Below, piece by piece: positions 37,595-46,196 of a stretch of DNA of 64,000 nt. The stretch lies in NCBI RefSeq assembly GCF_023349185.1, contig NZ_JAKIKY010000003.1:124001-188000 (forward strand), given 5' to 3'. The notes under the pieces are model-generated. The model worked only from the letters and a program-made list of their open reading frames with translations, made no database searches and was not told the DNA's origin. Each line of letters opens with the position of its first letter. Positions within the stretch are counted from its first letter, which is position 1. The position numbers and the translations under genes are program-made. The stretch is from Shewanella aquimarina (lineage in GTDB: Bacteria; Pseudomonadota; Gammaproteobacteria; Enterobacterales; Shewanellaceae).

Positions 37595-37679
37595 TGGTGG
37601 AGGGAGAAGGATTCGAACCTTCGAAGGCTGAGCCGTCAGATTTACAGTCTGATCCCTTTGGCCACTCGGGAACCCCTCC
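37595..37679 (-). tRNA. tRNA-Tyr (GTA), copy 3 (promoter-proximal)
   Basis: 85 bases with CCA, the same mature sequence, nearest the promoter. Confidence 0.97.
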
Positions 37680-37694
37680 TCAATTGCGGCGGCC

Positions 37695-37723
37695 ATAGTA
37701 GTCAGAATCCTTGTCGCTGTAAA
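37695..37723 (-). promoter_or_regulatory. Promoter of the tRNA-Tyr array
   Basis: On the minus strand TTTACA (37718-37723), 17-base spacer, TACTAT (37695-37700), then a GC-rich GGCCGCCGC start region, as in stable-RNA promoters. Confidence 0.7.
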
Positions 37724-37804
37724 GTCCCAATTTAAAATAATTGCTAAAGTTATGGCGTAAGCGGTCGATTAAATAGCAACGAGCTGTTTTATTGATGTTT
37801 TTTT

Positions 37805-38293
37805 ATGCGAACTAGTCAGTTGATCATCAACGAGAATCAATTAGGTACCCGACTCAACCAGGCGATAGTCGACCATCGCCGGGGAGAATTTGGTCTGCTG
37901 CTGGCCATGTTGTCAAACGATGCCAGAGATATGGCGCAGTTTCATTTGGATCAGGAGCCAAGCGATGTTGAGACAAAACTCAAGCGTCAATTTGAGTTAC
38001 CCGAGCCACAGGCGCTGACCAGCGCACTTCATCTGGGTGAAGACAGAGATAACAGCGAGCAGTTTCACCAGGCAGGGCTAAGTGGCTTTCATCTGCAGCA
38101 ATACCTGAACCCCGAACCCTTAGTCCACAGAGGACGGGATCCGCTGGCGATGCAAGAGGTGCTGGCTAACTGCGATCCCATCACCCTGGCGCGTTTTCAC
38201 AATGAACTCGATGCCGACGCACCTAGTTTGGAATTACCGCATTTTACCGAGCAGATCGTCAGGCAACGTGCGTTAGGAGACATTTTGGCTTAG
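37805..38293 (+). CDS. VC2046/SO_2500-family protein of unknown function
   Basis: 162 residues, soluble and acidic, with no signal peptide. The N-terminal stretch LGTRLNQAIVDHRRGEFGLL and LSNDARDMAQFHL resemble the VC2046/SO_2500 family as I remember it, and the position in a Shewanella-like order before a DUF406 gene and upstream of psrA/fadE/pykA agrees. It has no catalytic motif I can identify. The function is unknown. Confidence 0.7.
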   Translation: MRTSQLIINENQLGTRLNQAIVDHRRGEFGLLLAMLSNDARDMAQFHLDQEPSDVETKLKRQFELPEPQALTSALHLGEDRDNSEQFHQAGLSGFHLQQYLNPEPLVHRGRDPLAMQEVLANCDPITLARFHNELDADAPSLELPHFTEQIVRQRALGDILA

Positions 38294-38365
38294 TTTTAAG
38301 TGCGGTAGCTCGGCTTTTGCTATATATAGCTATGAGCATTTTCAGTTAAAAGGTTAAGGGTCAAA

Positions 38366-38653
38366 ATGAAAAAGATTCAAGAGGGTCAATCAGAGTTGGT
38401 AAACGATACCTGTAACGATTGTGGCAGCTATGCCGATATCGGTGCCGTGATCGATGAGTTTGATACCGTGCTGACTCTGGTACGTGATGGAGAAAACGCC
38501 CAAAGCGAGTTGCAAGCCATGGCACAGGCGGCTAAGCAGCGTTTCGAGGGTGTTGAGAGTGAGATTAAGGCAGTAGAAGGTGGCCAGGAGCTGCGCCTCA
38601 CCTTTGGCTACAGCGCCGAGAAGATGATCTTCCAACTCGAACACAGTCTCTAG
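38366..38653 (+). CDS. DUF406 (YfcZ/YiiS) family protein
   Basis: 95 residues. There is a Cys pair in DTCNDCGSYADIG, a central helical stretch rich in Ala/Gln, and the C-terminal AEKMIFQLEHSL that matches the AEMLIFQL ending of E. coli YfcZ. Role unknown; small cytoplasmic. AAAAGGTTAAGGG precedes the ATG. A clear terminator follows, so this is the end of its unit. Confidence 0.85.
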   Translation: MKKIQEGQSELVNDTCNDCGSYADIGAVIDEFDTVLTLVRDGENAQSELQAMAQAAKQRFEGVESEIKAVEGGQELRLTFGYSAEKMIFQLEHSL

Positions 38654-38745
38654 CAGCGTCATCGAGATTAGCTTGCTAATTAGCGAGTTATTCGTGTAAT
38701 GTGCACAAATTGAACATTTAATAATAACAATAACATCTATGTTGT

Positions 38746-38766
38746 TACCGCCTTTGGCGGTTTTTA
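38746..38766 (+). terminator. Terminator after the DUF406 gene
   Basis: ACCGCC-TTT-GGCGGT hairpin followed by TTTT. Confidence 0.75.
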
Positions 38767-38812
38767 CCTCGGTAACCTTTTATCGGCAGAAGGTTATCGG
38801 CAGTAGGATTTT

Positions 38813-40972
38813 ATGACCAAGCGCCAATTTCAACATCTGCTTGAAACCATAGTCAATTCGACGCAAAAACAAGAAGGCCTGTTTAAAGAGACGGCCGAGC
38901 TTGCCTGCGATTTGCTCAGTCAGTCCCTTGAGGTGGACAACATAGGTGTTTGTCTGTTTTCCGGCGGCCAGGCTTGTGAGCTCATCGCTCATACAAGTTT
39001 GCAAGGCCAGGCTTCACGCCCCGCGCAATCGCTATGTCCCAATTATTTCGATCAACTCAAACGCAGTCGCACCATAGACGTAATCGACGTCGAAAATGAT
39101 GGCCGTGTCGCCGAATTAGTCGATTACCTCAATGAAAATCAGGTGGTCTCGCATCTTGATGTGGCAATTCGTATCAATGGACACCTCGAAGGGGTGCTCT
39201 ATCTCGAATCGGGTCAGTTCCATGAATGGCCAGAGAGCGAGATCCATATCGTTTCCCAGGTGGCCGATCAGCTGGCATTGACCCTGGCGACGCAACGAGC
39301 TTACGACACAGACGAGCGCCTGAGCCTGTTTTTAAAGGCAATCGAACAGTCGGAGCAGATCAGTATGGTGGTCAACCTGGCCACAGATAAGATTGAATAT
39401 GTTAACGGCGCACATCATGCCATCTCAGGTGTGCCTAAGCAGCAGATCTTGGGGCAACCCTTAGCTTGTCTGGATTTCTTTAAGCAGTCGCCGGTTCAGG
39501 CCGATGCCGTGCTGGCCCAAGTCAAGCTGGGTAAGATAGCCAAAGGAAATACCCAGTTGACCCGTCGAGATGGTGAGAGTTACTGGCTGCGTTATCGGGT
39601 TCGCCCCTTTACTACCCCTAGGGGCAATCACTACGCCCTGGTGACCGCGGAAGATTGTTCAGAAGAGTTGGTGCAGCAGAATGAGCTCGAGCGTTTGGCT
39701 TGGCGCTGCTCGCTAACCGGCCTCTACAACCGTAGCTATTTCAATCGCGCATTGGAAAAGACACGCAGTGGCCACCTGATGCTGATCGATCTCAGAGGCT
39801 TTAAGCGCTTCAACGATACCTACGGCCATGAGAAGGGCGATAGCCTGCTAATCGAGGTGGCTCGCCGCATCAAACACTTCGCCAGCGTCAAGAAGGCCGA
39901 GCTGATGGCCCGTGTGGGCAGCGATGAGTTTGCCTTGGTGCTCGAGGGTATTGAGGATGAGCAGAGCCTGGACTACGCCATCAAGCGTCTCTATCACCAG
40001 TTAAATCTGCCTGTTCAGGTTGGCGCCGAATCTTTCGAGGCTAAACCTGCACTGTCGGTCGTCGAGATAAACGCACTAGAGGCCGGTTTTTCGGCGCTCA
40101 CCTACGCCGATATTGCGGTGCAATATGCCAAGAAGAAGCAGGGGAGTGCGATACAGATCTTTAATCACGCCCTGTTAAAGTCATTCAAAGAAGATGCACA
40201 AATTGAGCGGGATCTGCAGGCGGCGCTAAAGAATCGTGAGTTTGAGCTCTATTATCAACCCCTCAAAGATCTCGGCCGCCAGGCCTACATAGGAGCCGAG
40301 GCGCTGATCCGCTGGCATCACCCCAAGAAGGGCGTCCTCTATCCCGGCGCCTTTATCGATATCGCCGAGCAAACCGGCATGATCGCGGCCATAGGCGAAT
40401 GGGTGTTAGAGGCTGCGTGTCGCCAGCTTAACCTGTGGCAGCACCATAATATCAACCTCTCCATGCATGTGAATGTCTCTGCGCGCCAGTTTTTCAGTAC
40501 TCAGCTCTATGATCAGGTGTGGCAATTGGTGACTCGTTACCGTATTCGGCCCAACACCCTGATTTTGGAGATCACCGAGACCGAGCTGATGGAAGATGTG
40601 GTTTATGCGACCCATCTGTGTAAGGAGTTGGCCGAGTTAGGGGTAGGGCTGGCCATCGACGATTTTGGCACGGGTTACAGCTCGATGCGTTATTTGAAGC
40701 AGTTCCCCATCTCCAAGCTGAAGATAGACAGATCTTTCATCTCAGATCTCAGTGTCAGCCGTGAGAGTCGCGAGATCGTCAGTGCCATCATTGCCATGGC
40801 CAAGGCGCTCAATCTATCGCTGACGGCCGAGGGGGTCGAGACCGCCGAGCAGGAATCTTTCCTGTCGGCGTTAAGCTGCCATCAGGCGCAAGGTTTCCTC
40901 TATAGCCCGGCGCTGCGAGAAGCCGAGTTCAGCCAATTCCTTCGTGCCAATACAGAGACGCCGCTGCATTAA
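38813..40972 (+). CDS. GAF-PAS-GGDEF-EAL protein, probable c-di-GMP phosphodiesterase
   Basis: 719 residues, no membrane helix: GAF domain (about 15-160), PAS (about 180-290), GGDEF (about 300-450) and EAL (465-710). The EAL domain looks complete: GAEALIRWHHP, NVSARQF, ITETELMED, DDFGTGYSS, LKIDRSF and AEGVET. The GGDEF motif is GSDEF and the metal Asp is present (LIDLRGFKRFND), so a cyclase side activity cannot be excluded, but hydrolysis is the safer prediction. The input signal is cytoplasmic and unknown. Confidence 0.9.
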   Translation: MTKRQFQHLLETIVNSTQKQEGLFKETAELACDLLSQSLEVDNIGVCLFSGGQACELIAHTSLQGQASRPAQSLCPNYFDQLKRSRTIDVIDVENDGRVAELVDYLNENQVVSHLDVAIRINGHLEGVLYLESGQFHEWPESEIHIVSQVADQLALTLATQRAYDTDERLSLFLKAIEQSEQISMVVNLATDKIEYVNGAHHAISGVPKQQILGQPLACLDFFKQSPVQADAVLAQVKLGKIAKGNTQLTRRDGESYWLRYRVRPFTTPRGNHYALVTAEDCSEELVQQNELERLAWRCSLTGLYNRSYFNRALEKTRSGHLMLIDLRGFKRFNDTYGHEKGDSLLIEVARRIKHFASVKKAELMARVGSDEFALVLEGIEDEQSLDYAIKRLYHQLNLPVQVGAESFEAKPALSVVEINALEAGFSALTYADIAVQYAKKKQGSAIQIFNHALLKSFKEDAQIERDLQAALKNREFELYYQPLKDLGRQAYIGAEALIRWHHPKKGVLYPGAFIDIAEQTGMIAAIGEWVLEAACRQLNLWQHHNINLSMHVNVSARQFFSTQLYDQVWQLVTRYRIRPNTLILEITETELMEDVVYATHLCKELAELGVGLAIDDFGTGYSSMRYLKQFPISKLKIDRSFISDLSVSRESREIVSAIIAMAKALNLSLTAEGVETAEQESFLSALSCHQAQGFLYSPALREAEFSQFLRANTETPLH

Positions 40973-41042
40973 TCTGGCGGCAATAGCCGGTCAGTCATTA
41001 ATAGGTAGTAGCGCGATAGCTTTTGAGATGTTATCTAGTTAG

Positions 41043-41098
41043 CCTTGAGCCCTTGAGCCCTTGAGCCCTTGAGCCCTTGAGCCCGTGAGCCCGTGAGC
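41043..41098. repeat. 8-bp tandem repeat, seven copies
   Basis: Five perfect CCTTGAGC units followed by two CCGTGAGC units, immediately adjacent. Lies in the 218-base gap between the GAF-PAS-GGDEF-EAL gene and the YchJ-like gene, outside any credible frame. Likely unstable in copy number. Confidence 0.9.
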
Positions 41099-41190
41099 TT
41101 GCTTATTGACGTGTCTAATGGCCCAGTCTGATAGCTAAATGAACGTCTTAGATGAGTTTCCCAGCAGTATAGGTTTTCTACGCTGCCTTA

Positions 41191-41670
41191 CTATTTAAGG
41201 CAGCACTGCTTAAACTTCTTACTACTTTGACATACACAGGGATCGTTGCGTTTAGGGTATTTGGGCAAGAGTTGCTCACCCTGGGTGTACCACCAGCGAC
41301 CATCCTGTTTAACAAAGTCTGATATCTCATGAATGGCATCCAGTCCATCGTCAGCTCGATACCAGGCGTGAAACTCAACCATTCCCTTATTCTGTTCGCT
41401 GCTACTCTTGTTGACGCTGAGCGCCAGCCAGTGAGTATGATTCTCCTGGTCGAGGATCTGCACGCTGAGGCCGTTAAGATAGTCGGGATGATGGGTATCG
41501 ATAAGATACTGATGGCGTTTGAGCACAAACGCGGAATAGCGGCTGCGCATCAAGGATTCAGGATCCGGCGGGATGCTGCCGAGATGATATGGTTCACAAC
41601 ACTCTTTGTAACTGAGTGGCTTATCTTTTATCGACCTGCCACAGGGGCAAGGGAGGGAGGGGTTAGTCAT
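41191..41670 (-). CDS. YchJ-family SEC-C motif protein (UPF0225)
   Basis: 159 residues. Two metal-type Cys clusters are visible: N-terminal CPCGRSIKDKPLSYKECC and C-terminal NDPCVCQSSKKFKQCC, the SEC-C motif. Between them is an NTF2-like domain with the family stretch PESLMRSRYSAFVL and VEFHAWYR. The function is not established. It overlaps the upstream gene by 8 bases. Confidence 0.9.
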   Translation of the reverse strand: MTNPSLPCPCGRSIKDKPLSYKECCEPYHLGSIPPDPESLMRSRYSAFVLKRHQYLIDTHHPDYLNGLSVQILDQENHTHWLALSVNKSSSEQNKGMVEFHAWYRADDGLDAIHEISDFVKQDGRWWYTQGEQLLPKYPKRNDPCVCQSSKKFKQCCLK

Positions 41671-42229
41671 GTTTGCTGCTTGACTCGCTCAGGGTCGAAA
41701 ACTGACGACCATAATAGAGGTTAGGTAAGGGCTTGGCACTATAGTAAAACGACGGCTCAGAGCGGTTGTTGGTATCGACTGTGAGGTACCATTTGCCGTC
41801 GGCCTTCTTCTTGGAGACGATCACAAACTTGCCGGCAAACTCACTTACCGGTTCTTCGGTTTCTTTAGGTGGGTAGAAACGGATCAGATAGTAGCCCACG
41901 TCGGTAGCCTGTTGCTTGTCCAGTTGACGCTCGACCACACGAAAATCCACTTCTATCTGCGCATTCTTGTGTTTAATCTTGCCGAAGAAACGCTTGTAGA
42001 GCGCGATAATATTATCCCGCCCCATGGTGATTTCTTTATTCTGCTGCTCTGGAATGTAGCAGGCGTTTTCTGCGTAAATATCTTGAATAACAGACTCATC
42101 GAGCTGTTCAAACGCGACGCTGAACTGCTTATAGAATTGATTTAAGGCATCATTGTCATTCTTCTGGGCAAAGGCTTGGAAATTTAGAGCACAGAGCCCC
42201 AAGATAAGGACAAATTTGAAGAGTTTCAT
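41663..42229 (-). CDS. Periplasmic NTF2-like (SnoaL/DUF4440-type) protein
   Basis: 188 residues with a signal peptide (MKLFKFVLILGLCALNFQAFA). The rest looks like a SnoaL/DUF4440-type NTF2 fold: ALNQFYKQFSVAFEQLDESV, IPEQQNKEITMGRDNIIALYKRF split by a charged turn, and FVIVSKKKADGKWYLTVDTN. There is no catalytic signature. Translationally linked to the YchJ-like gene. Function unknown. Confidence 0.8.
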   Translation of the reverse strand: MKLFKFVLILGLCALNFQAFAQKNDNDALNQFYKQFSVAFEQLDESVIQDIYAENACYIPEQQNKEITMGRDNIIALYKRFFGKIKHKNAQIEVDFRVVERQLDKQQATDVGYYLIRFYPPKETEEPVSEFAGKFVIVSKKKADGKWYLTVDTNNRSEPSFYYSAKPLPNLYYGRQFSTLSESSSKHD

Positions 42230-42682
42230 TTAGCTATACGCTGCTGCTAATACTAGGGTCACTATAATCCATGGCTTTTTGATGCGAAAGATTTAGTTCT
42301 TAACAAATTGTGTCTCCGGCGCCGGACGTTGTTTTTTTCTGCAATTAAACGGTTGTCCGCTTAACTCCTAGTCTTTTCCGCTACCATAGGTGATGTTATT
42401 GAGCCGGTGTTGAGCTTTCCATGATGCTGTCTTGTTTTTGACTGAGCTCCTGGTGATTTTTGAGGCGCTTAGTCTGCCATGGGTTATAGGAGGCTTGAGT
42501 TTTTGTGAGCCTAAACGGATACTTTTACCTGACTGGGATGCTGAGACTTTCCCAATGATGAGCATTTCAGCCAGAGTGATCGTATAGTCGCGATGGATAG
42601 TTGTGGTAGATTGAGTAACAGGTTCGCCTGCACTAAAGTGATCACGCCGGTGTAGTTGAAGGCAGGAGTGGAGGAGATAGGC
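42230..42682. other. Intergenic stretch with no identified gene
   Basis: About 450 bases between a divergent pair. It holds a GC-rich palindrome TCCGGCGCCGGA (42315-42326) and, at the right end, a GGAGGAG ribosome site for smrA. The 65-residue open frame on the minus strand here has no ribosome site or family resemblance. Confidence 0.5.
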
Positions 42683-43273
42683 ATGAGTGAAGATGACAGC
42701 GCTTTATTTCTCGCTTCTATGCAAGGTGTTAAGCCGTTAAAGGCAAATAATGCGGTCGCCCCGAGTCAGGGCGGGACGAGTCCGGAGGGGCAAAGACGCC
42801 ACCAAGAGGCGCTGCGGCGCTTGGCGCTGGAAAAACTGTCGCTCGAGTTGGATGATATCACCCCATTGGCGCCACAAGCCGTGGTGAGCGTTAAAAGGCA
42901 GGGCGTGCAGGGACAGGTGTTTAAGCTGTTTCGCCAGGGCAAGTATGAGATACAGGCCGATCTGGACTTAACCGGCCTGAGTCTAGCCAGGGCCAGAGAG
43001 CTGCTTTTCGATTTTGTGATAAACAGTCAGGCGTCAGGGCTAAGAAACCTTATCGTGATCCACGGCACAGGGGTGAATAGTCAGCCTATTCCCGCAAAGC
43101 TCAAATCTTACGTTGCTGCCTGGCTTGCCGAGATAAAGGTGGTGCAGGCTTTTCACAGTGCGCCAGCTGCCTGGGGCGGTGCTGGTGCCATGATGGTGAT
43201 GTTGGCCAAATCGGCCCAAGATAAGTTAGATACCGCAGAGCAGCATCACAAGGGCACGCATAGATGGGCCTAG
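42683..43273 (+). CDS. smrA: Smr-domain DNA endonuclease SmrA-like protein
   Basis: 196 residues from the ATG at 42683 (MSEDDSALFLASM), which has GGAGGAG at 6 bases; an in-frame TTG at 42656 is a weaker start. The Smr domain (about 100-180) shows DLDLTGLSLARARELLFDF and NLIVIHGTGVNS, the family's D-L-x-G and H-G-x-G motifs. Smr proteins nick DNA or act in translation quality control. Terminator follows. Confidence 0.88.
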   Translation: MSEDDSALFLASMQGVKPLKANNAVAPSQGGTSPEGQRRHQEALRRLALEKLSLELDDITPLAPQAVVSVKRQGVQGQVFKLFRQGKYEIQADLDLTGLSLARARELLFDFVINSQASGLRNLIVIHGTGVNSQPIPAKLKSYVAAWLAEIKVVQAFHSAPAAWGGAGAMMVMLAKSAQDKLDTAEQHHKGTHRWA

Positions 43274-43353
43274 TAATGAGAACGCCTTGAGTTGAGCTAA
43301 CACTTATATTCGGTCGACGATGGTTTCCATAATCAGGCCCTAGTAAGAGCCGA

Positions 43354-43385
43354 GAAAAAATCACCTCCAAGGAGGTGATTTTTTG
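43354..43385. terminator. Bidirectional terminator after smrA
   Basis: AAAAAATCACCTCC / GGAGGTGATTTTTT with an AA loop. One arm is a perfect Shine-Dalgarno and the other matches the 16S 3' end. Confidence 0.85.
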
Positions 43386-43461
43386 TTTTTGCTATCTTAG
43401 CTCCGGCGCATCACGCCTTTTAACGAGAATGCCGGTTACCAGCAAGAATTACTGGCAAGAG

Positions 43462-45330
43462 TTACCAGCCACACTGGCGGTTAGCCTGTTTGTTCTGCTC
43501 ATCCAGCCAGACTTTTAGCGGTGCAAAATAGTCGATGACGGCAGAGGCATCCATGGTCTTCTTGCCTGTCACCACTTCCAGGGCTTCTGGCCAGGGCTTG
43601 CTCTGACCCATCTCTAACATGGCATTGAGCTTGGCGCCTGCCGCCTTGTTACCGTAGATGCTGCAACGGTGGACTGGGCCTGTATCGCCGGCGATATCAC
43701 ACAGTGCCTTGTGGAACTGGAACTGAAGAATATGCGCCAGGAAGTAGCGGGTGTAAGGCACGTTACCAGGCACGTGATACTTGGCACCCGGATCGAAGTC
43801 GGCTTCGCTACGAGTGATTGGTGCCTTAACGCCTTGGTACTTCTCACGCAGCTCCCACCAGGCTTGGTTGTACTGTGCCGGCGTGATCTCGCCGCTGAAG
43901 ACCTTCCAACGCCATTGATCTATCATCAGACCGAAGGGCAGGAAGGCGACTTTATCCAGCGCCTGTCTTAGCAGTAGGCCGATATCCTTAGAGGCGTCGG
44001 GTACTTGCTCGAGTAGGCCGATCTGTTTCAGGTAACTTGGGGTGATCGACAGTGCTATGGTATCGCCGATCGCCTCGTGGAAGCCGTCGTTGGCACTGTT
44101 CTTAAAGATGAAGGGCTGCTCTTTATAGGCGCGCTGATAGAAGTTATGACCCAGTTCGTGGTGGATAACGGTGAAGTCTTCGGCCGTCTTCTGGATACAC
44201 ATCTTGATACGAATATCATCCAGGTTGTCCAGATCCCAGGCCGAGGCGTGGCAGACCACGTCACGATCCTTGGGCTGCACAAACAGCGAACGGCTCCAGA
44301 AGGTGTCTGGTAACGGGTCGAAACCGAGTGAGGTAAAGAAGCTTTCGGCTTGTTTTACCATCTTATGCTCATCGTAGCCCTGTTTCGCCAAAAGCTCGGT
44401 CACGTCATAGCCGGGATCCGCATCTTGCGGCGCAACCATGTCATAGACGTTACCCCATTGCTGTGCCCACATGTTACCCAAAAGGTGTGCGGGAATGGGC
44501 CCCTGCTTAGGTGCTACCTCATCGCCATATTGTTCGTTCAGCTCACCTCTGACGTAACAGTGCAGAGATTCATACAGGGGTTCAACCTGGCCCCAGAGTC
44601 TGTCGAGTTCGGTAGAGAAAGCATCGGGTTGCATGTCGTACTGACTGCGCCAGAGTTCTGATAGGTTGGCATAACCCAGATCTTTAGCCCCTTCGTTGGC
44701 TAACTCCACTTCGCGCTCAAACAGGGGGCGCATCGGCTTGGCGATTTCGCGCCAGCCTTTCCAGATCTCCTCGAGCTCTTTTGGATCGCGAGAGCTGGCC
44801 ATGATGCCTGAAAGCTCTGGCTGAGTGAGACAGCGTCCATCGGCCAGGCAATATTTGCCCTTACCATAGAGACCATTCAGCTCGGCGCTGATGTTAGCAA
44901 GCTCGGCATTCTTCTTAGGATCGAGTGGCGCAGGTAACACGAGTGCGCTGCGTAATATGTTGAGTTTACGTGCGTTGACCTCATCCAGCGGTAGCTGACT
45001 ATAATTAGCGGCCTGGGTCGCAAGCTGTACCGACAGAGCGGTCTGACGCTCGCCAACAGAGGCGGCGAGGGCGGCGGTGTCTTCGGTGATAAAGTTACTG
45101 TAGATCCATTCGGCGCGATTCTGTTCGATGGACAGTTCGGCCAGTTGGTTTTCGGCCTTGTCAATAAACTGATTAGCCTGGGCTACTGGATCTTGTTTCG
45201 GGCTTGTTTGAGCGGCTTTCCCTTCGCCGTTAGACTTAGCCGCGTTGGTCTCACCTTCACAGCCGCTGATCCCTAGAGAGAGTGCAATGACCACGGCAAT
45301 CGGGGTCAACTTGGCACAAATTGGTTTCAT
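43462..45330 (-). CDS. M2-family zinc peptidase (peptidyl-dipeptidase A / ACE-like) lipoprotein
   Basis: 622 residues from the ATG at 45330 (MKPICAKLTPIAVVIAL), with AAGGA upstream; an in-frame start 63 bases earlier would place the signal peptide internally. The lipobox is GISGC, so it is a lipoprotein. The zinc motif is HHELGHNFYQ, with the third ligand Glu in NDGFHEAIGDT. This is the bacterial homologue of angiotensin-converting enzyme and releases dipeptides from peptide C-termini. Monocistronic. Confidence 0.93.
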   Translation of the reverse strand: MKPICAKLTPIAVVIALSLGISGCEGETNAAKSNGEGKAAQTSPKQDPVAQANQFIDKAENQLAELSIEQNRAEWIYSNFITEDTAALAASVGERQTALSVQLATQAANYSQLPLDEVNARKLNILRSALVLPAPLDPKKNAELANISAELNGLYGKGKYCLADGRCLTQPELSGIMASSRDPKELEEIWKGWREIAKPMRPLFEREVELANEGAKDLGYANLSELWRSQYDMQPDAFSTELDRLWGQVEPLYESLHCYVRGELNEQYGDEVAPKQGPIPAHLLGNMWAQQWGNVYDMVAPQDADPGYDVTELLAKQGYDEHKMVKQAESFFTSLGFDPLPDTFWSRSLFVQPKDRDVVCHASAWDLDNLDDIRIKMCIQKTAEDFTVIHHELGHNFYQRAYKEQPFIFKNSANDGFHEAIGDTIALSITPSYLKQIGLLEQVPDASKDIGLLLRQALDKVAFLPFGLMIDQWRWKVFSGEITPAQYNQAWWELREKYQGVKAPITRSEADFDPGAKYHVPGNVPYTRYFLAHILQFQFHKALCDIAGDTGPVHRCSIYGNKAAGAKLNAMLEMGQSKPWPEALEVVTGKKTMDASAVIDYFAPLKVWLDEQNKQANRQCGW

Positions 45331-45503
45331 AAGAGCTTCCTTTGTTATTTTTGTGGGGCTTTTTGTGAGGCATAGTTTACTCAATTTCGCCAAAGTTTAC
45401 AGTTTATGGCATCTCTGTGTATCGCGGATTCGCCTTTGTCGGCCGCAACCGAGTGCTACTAGGCGCAAAGCTTGTCGATTTCCATTTGACAATATGTGAA
45501 CCA

Positions 45504-45530
45504 GTGTTTAATTTAAACACACGTTTAAAT
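45504..45530. promoter_or_regulatory. Overlapping palindromic operators before the psrA-like gene
   Basis: GTGTTTAATTTAAACAC (45504-45520) and ATTTAAACACACGTTTAAAT (45511-45530) share an arm. The second fits the PsrA core AAAC-N4-GTTT. They lie 20 bases before the start codon of the regulator, which suggests autoregulation. Confidence 0.65.
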
Positions 45531-45549
45531 CAGAGTTGTAGGTCACGGA

Positions 45550-46188
45550 ATGGCAAATCGATCCGACACGAAAACAAGAATACTGGATGCGGCAGAAAAG
45601 CTATTCGCCGAGCGCGGCTTTTCAGAAACCTCCTTGCGGCTGATCACCAGCAAGGCAGAAGTTAATCTCGCCTCGGTTAACTATCATTTTGGCTCTAAGA
45701 AAGAGCTCATTCGCGCCGTGCTCGCGCGCTATCTGGATCGTTTCATGCCAGAAGCCTCCGATGCGGTAGTACAATTAAAACAGGGCAGCGAACCTAGCCT
45801 GAACGAGATCTTCTCGTCGCTGGTCAAGCCGCTCCTCGAGCTGAACAAGTTCAAGGCCGATGGCACTCGCACCTTCCTGCAGCTGCTGGGTCGTGGCTAT
45901 ATAGAGAGTCAGGGCCATTTAAGATGGTTCATCACAACACATTATGGTGAGCATCTGAGTGAGTTTGTTAAGGCGGTTGCCGAAAGCGCACCACATATTC
46001 CCCCCGCAGAGATGTTTTGGCGATTACACTTTACCTTAGGCACTGTGGTCTTCACCATGGCATCCGCCGATGCCCTGACAGAGATTGCCGAGGCCGATTT
46101 CAATGAGCACAACGATATCGAAGCCGTGATCCGCAAGGTGATTCCATATCTGGCTGCCGGTGTGGCAGTGCCTGTGACAACGCAGTAG
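45550..46188 (+). CDS. psrA: TetR-family regulator, PsrA-like (fatty-acid degradation)
   Basis: 212 residues. The HTH is at about 8-55 (TRILDAAEKLFAERGFSETS, then ITSKAEVNLASVNYHFGSKK). The C-terminal domain carries the PsrA-type stretch FWRLHFTLGTVVFTMA. It sits directly before fadE (8-base gap) and has PsrA-like palindromes at its promoter. In Shewanella and Pseudomonas, PsrA represses fatty-acid oxidation genes and is released by long-chain acyl groups. The symbol is inferred from family and context. Confidence 0.85.
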   Translation: MANRSDTKTRILDAAEKLFAERGFSETSLRLITSKAEVNLASVNYHFGSKKELIRAVLARYLDRFMPEASDAVVQLKQGSEPSLNEIFSSLVKPLLELNKFKADGTRTFLQLLGRGYIESQGHLRWFITTHYGEHLSEFVKAVAESAPHIPPAEMFWRLHFTLGTVVFTMASADALTEIAEADFNEHNDIEAVIRKVIPYLAAGVAVPVTTQ

Positions 46189-46196
46189 GGGGCAAT

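Noticed and set aside
37271..37735. Frames with GVPEWPKGSDCKSD and GEGFEPSKAEPSDLQ on opposite strands
   Set aside because: Both read through the tRNA-Tyr genes; no independent gene evidence.
42368..42565. 65-residue minus-strand frame upstream of smrA
   Set aside because: Low-complexity Ser/Lys-rich product, no ribosome site, no neighbours to support it.
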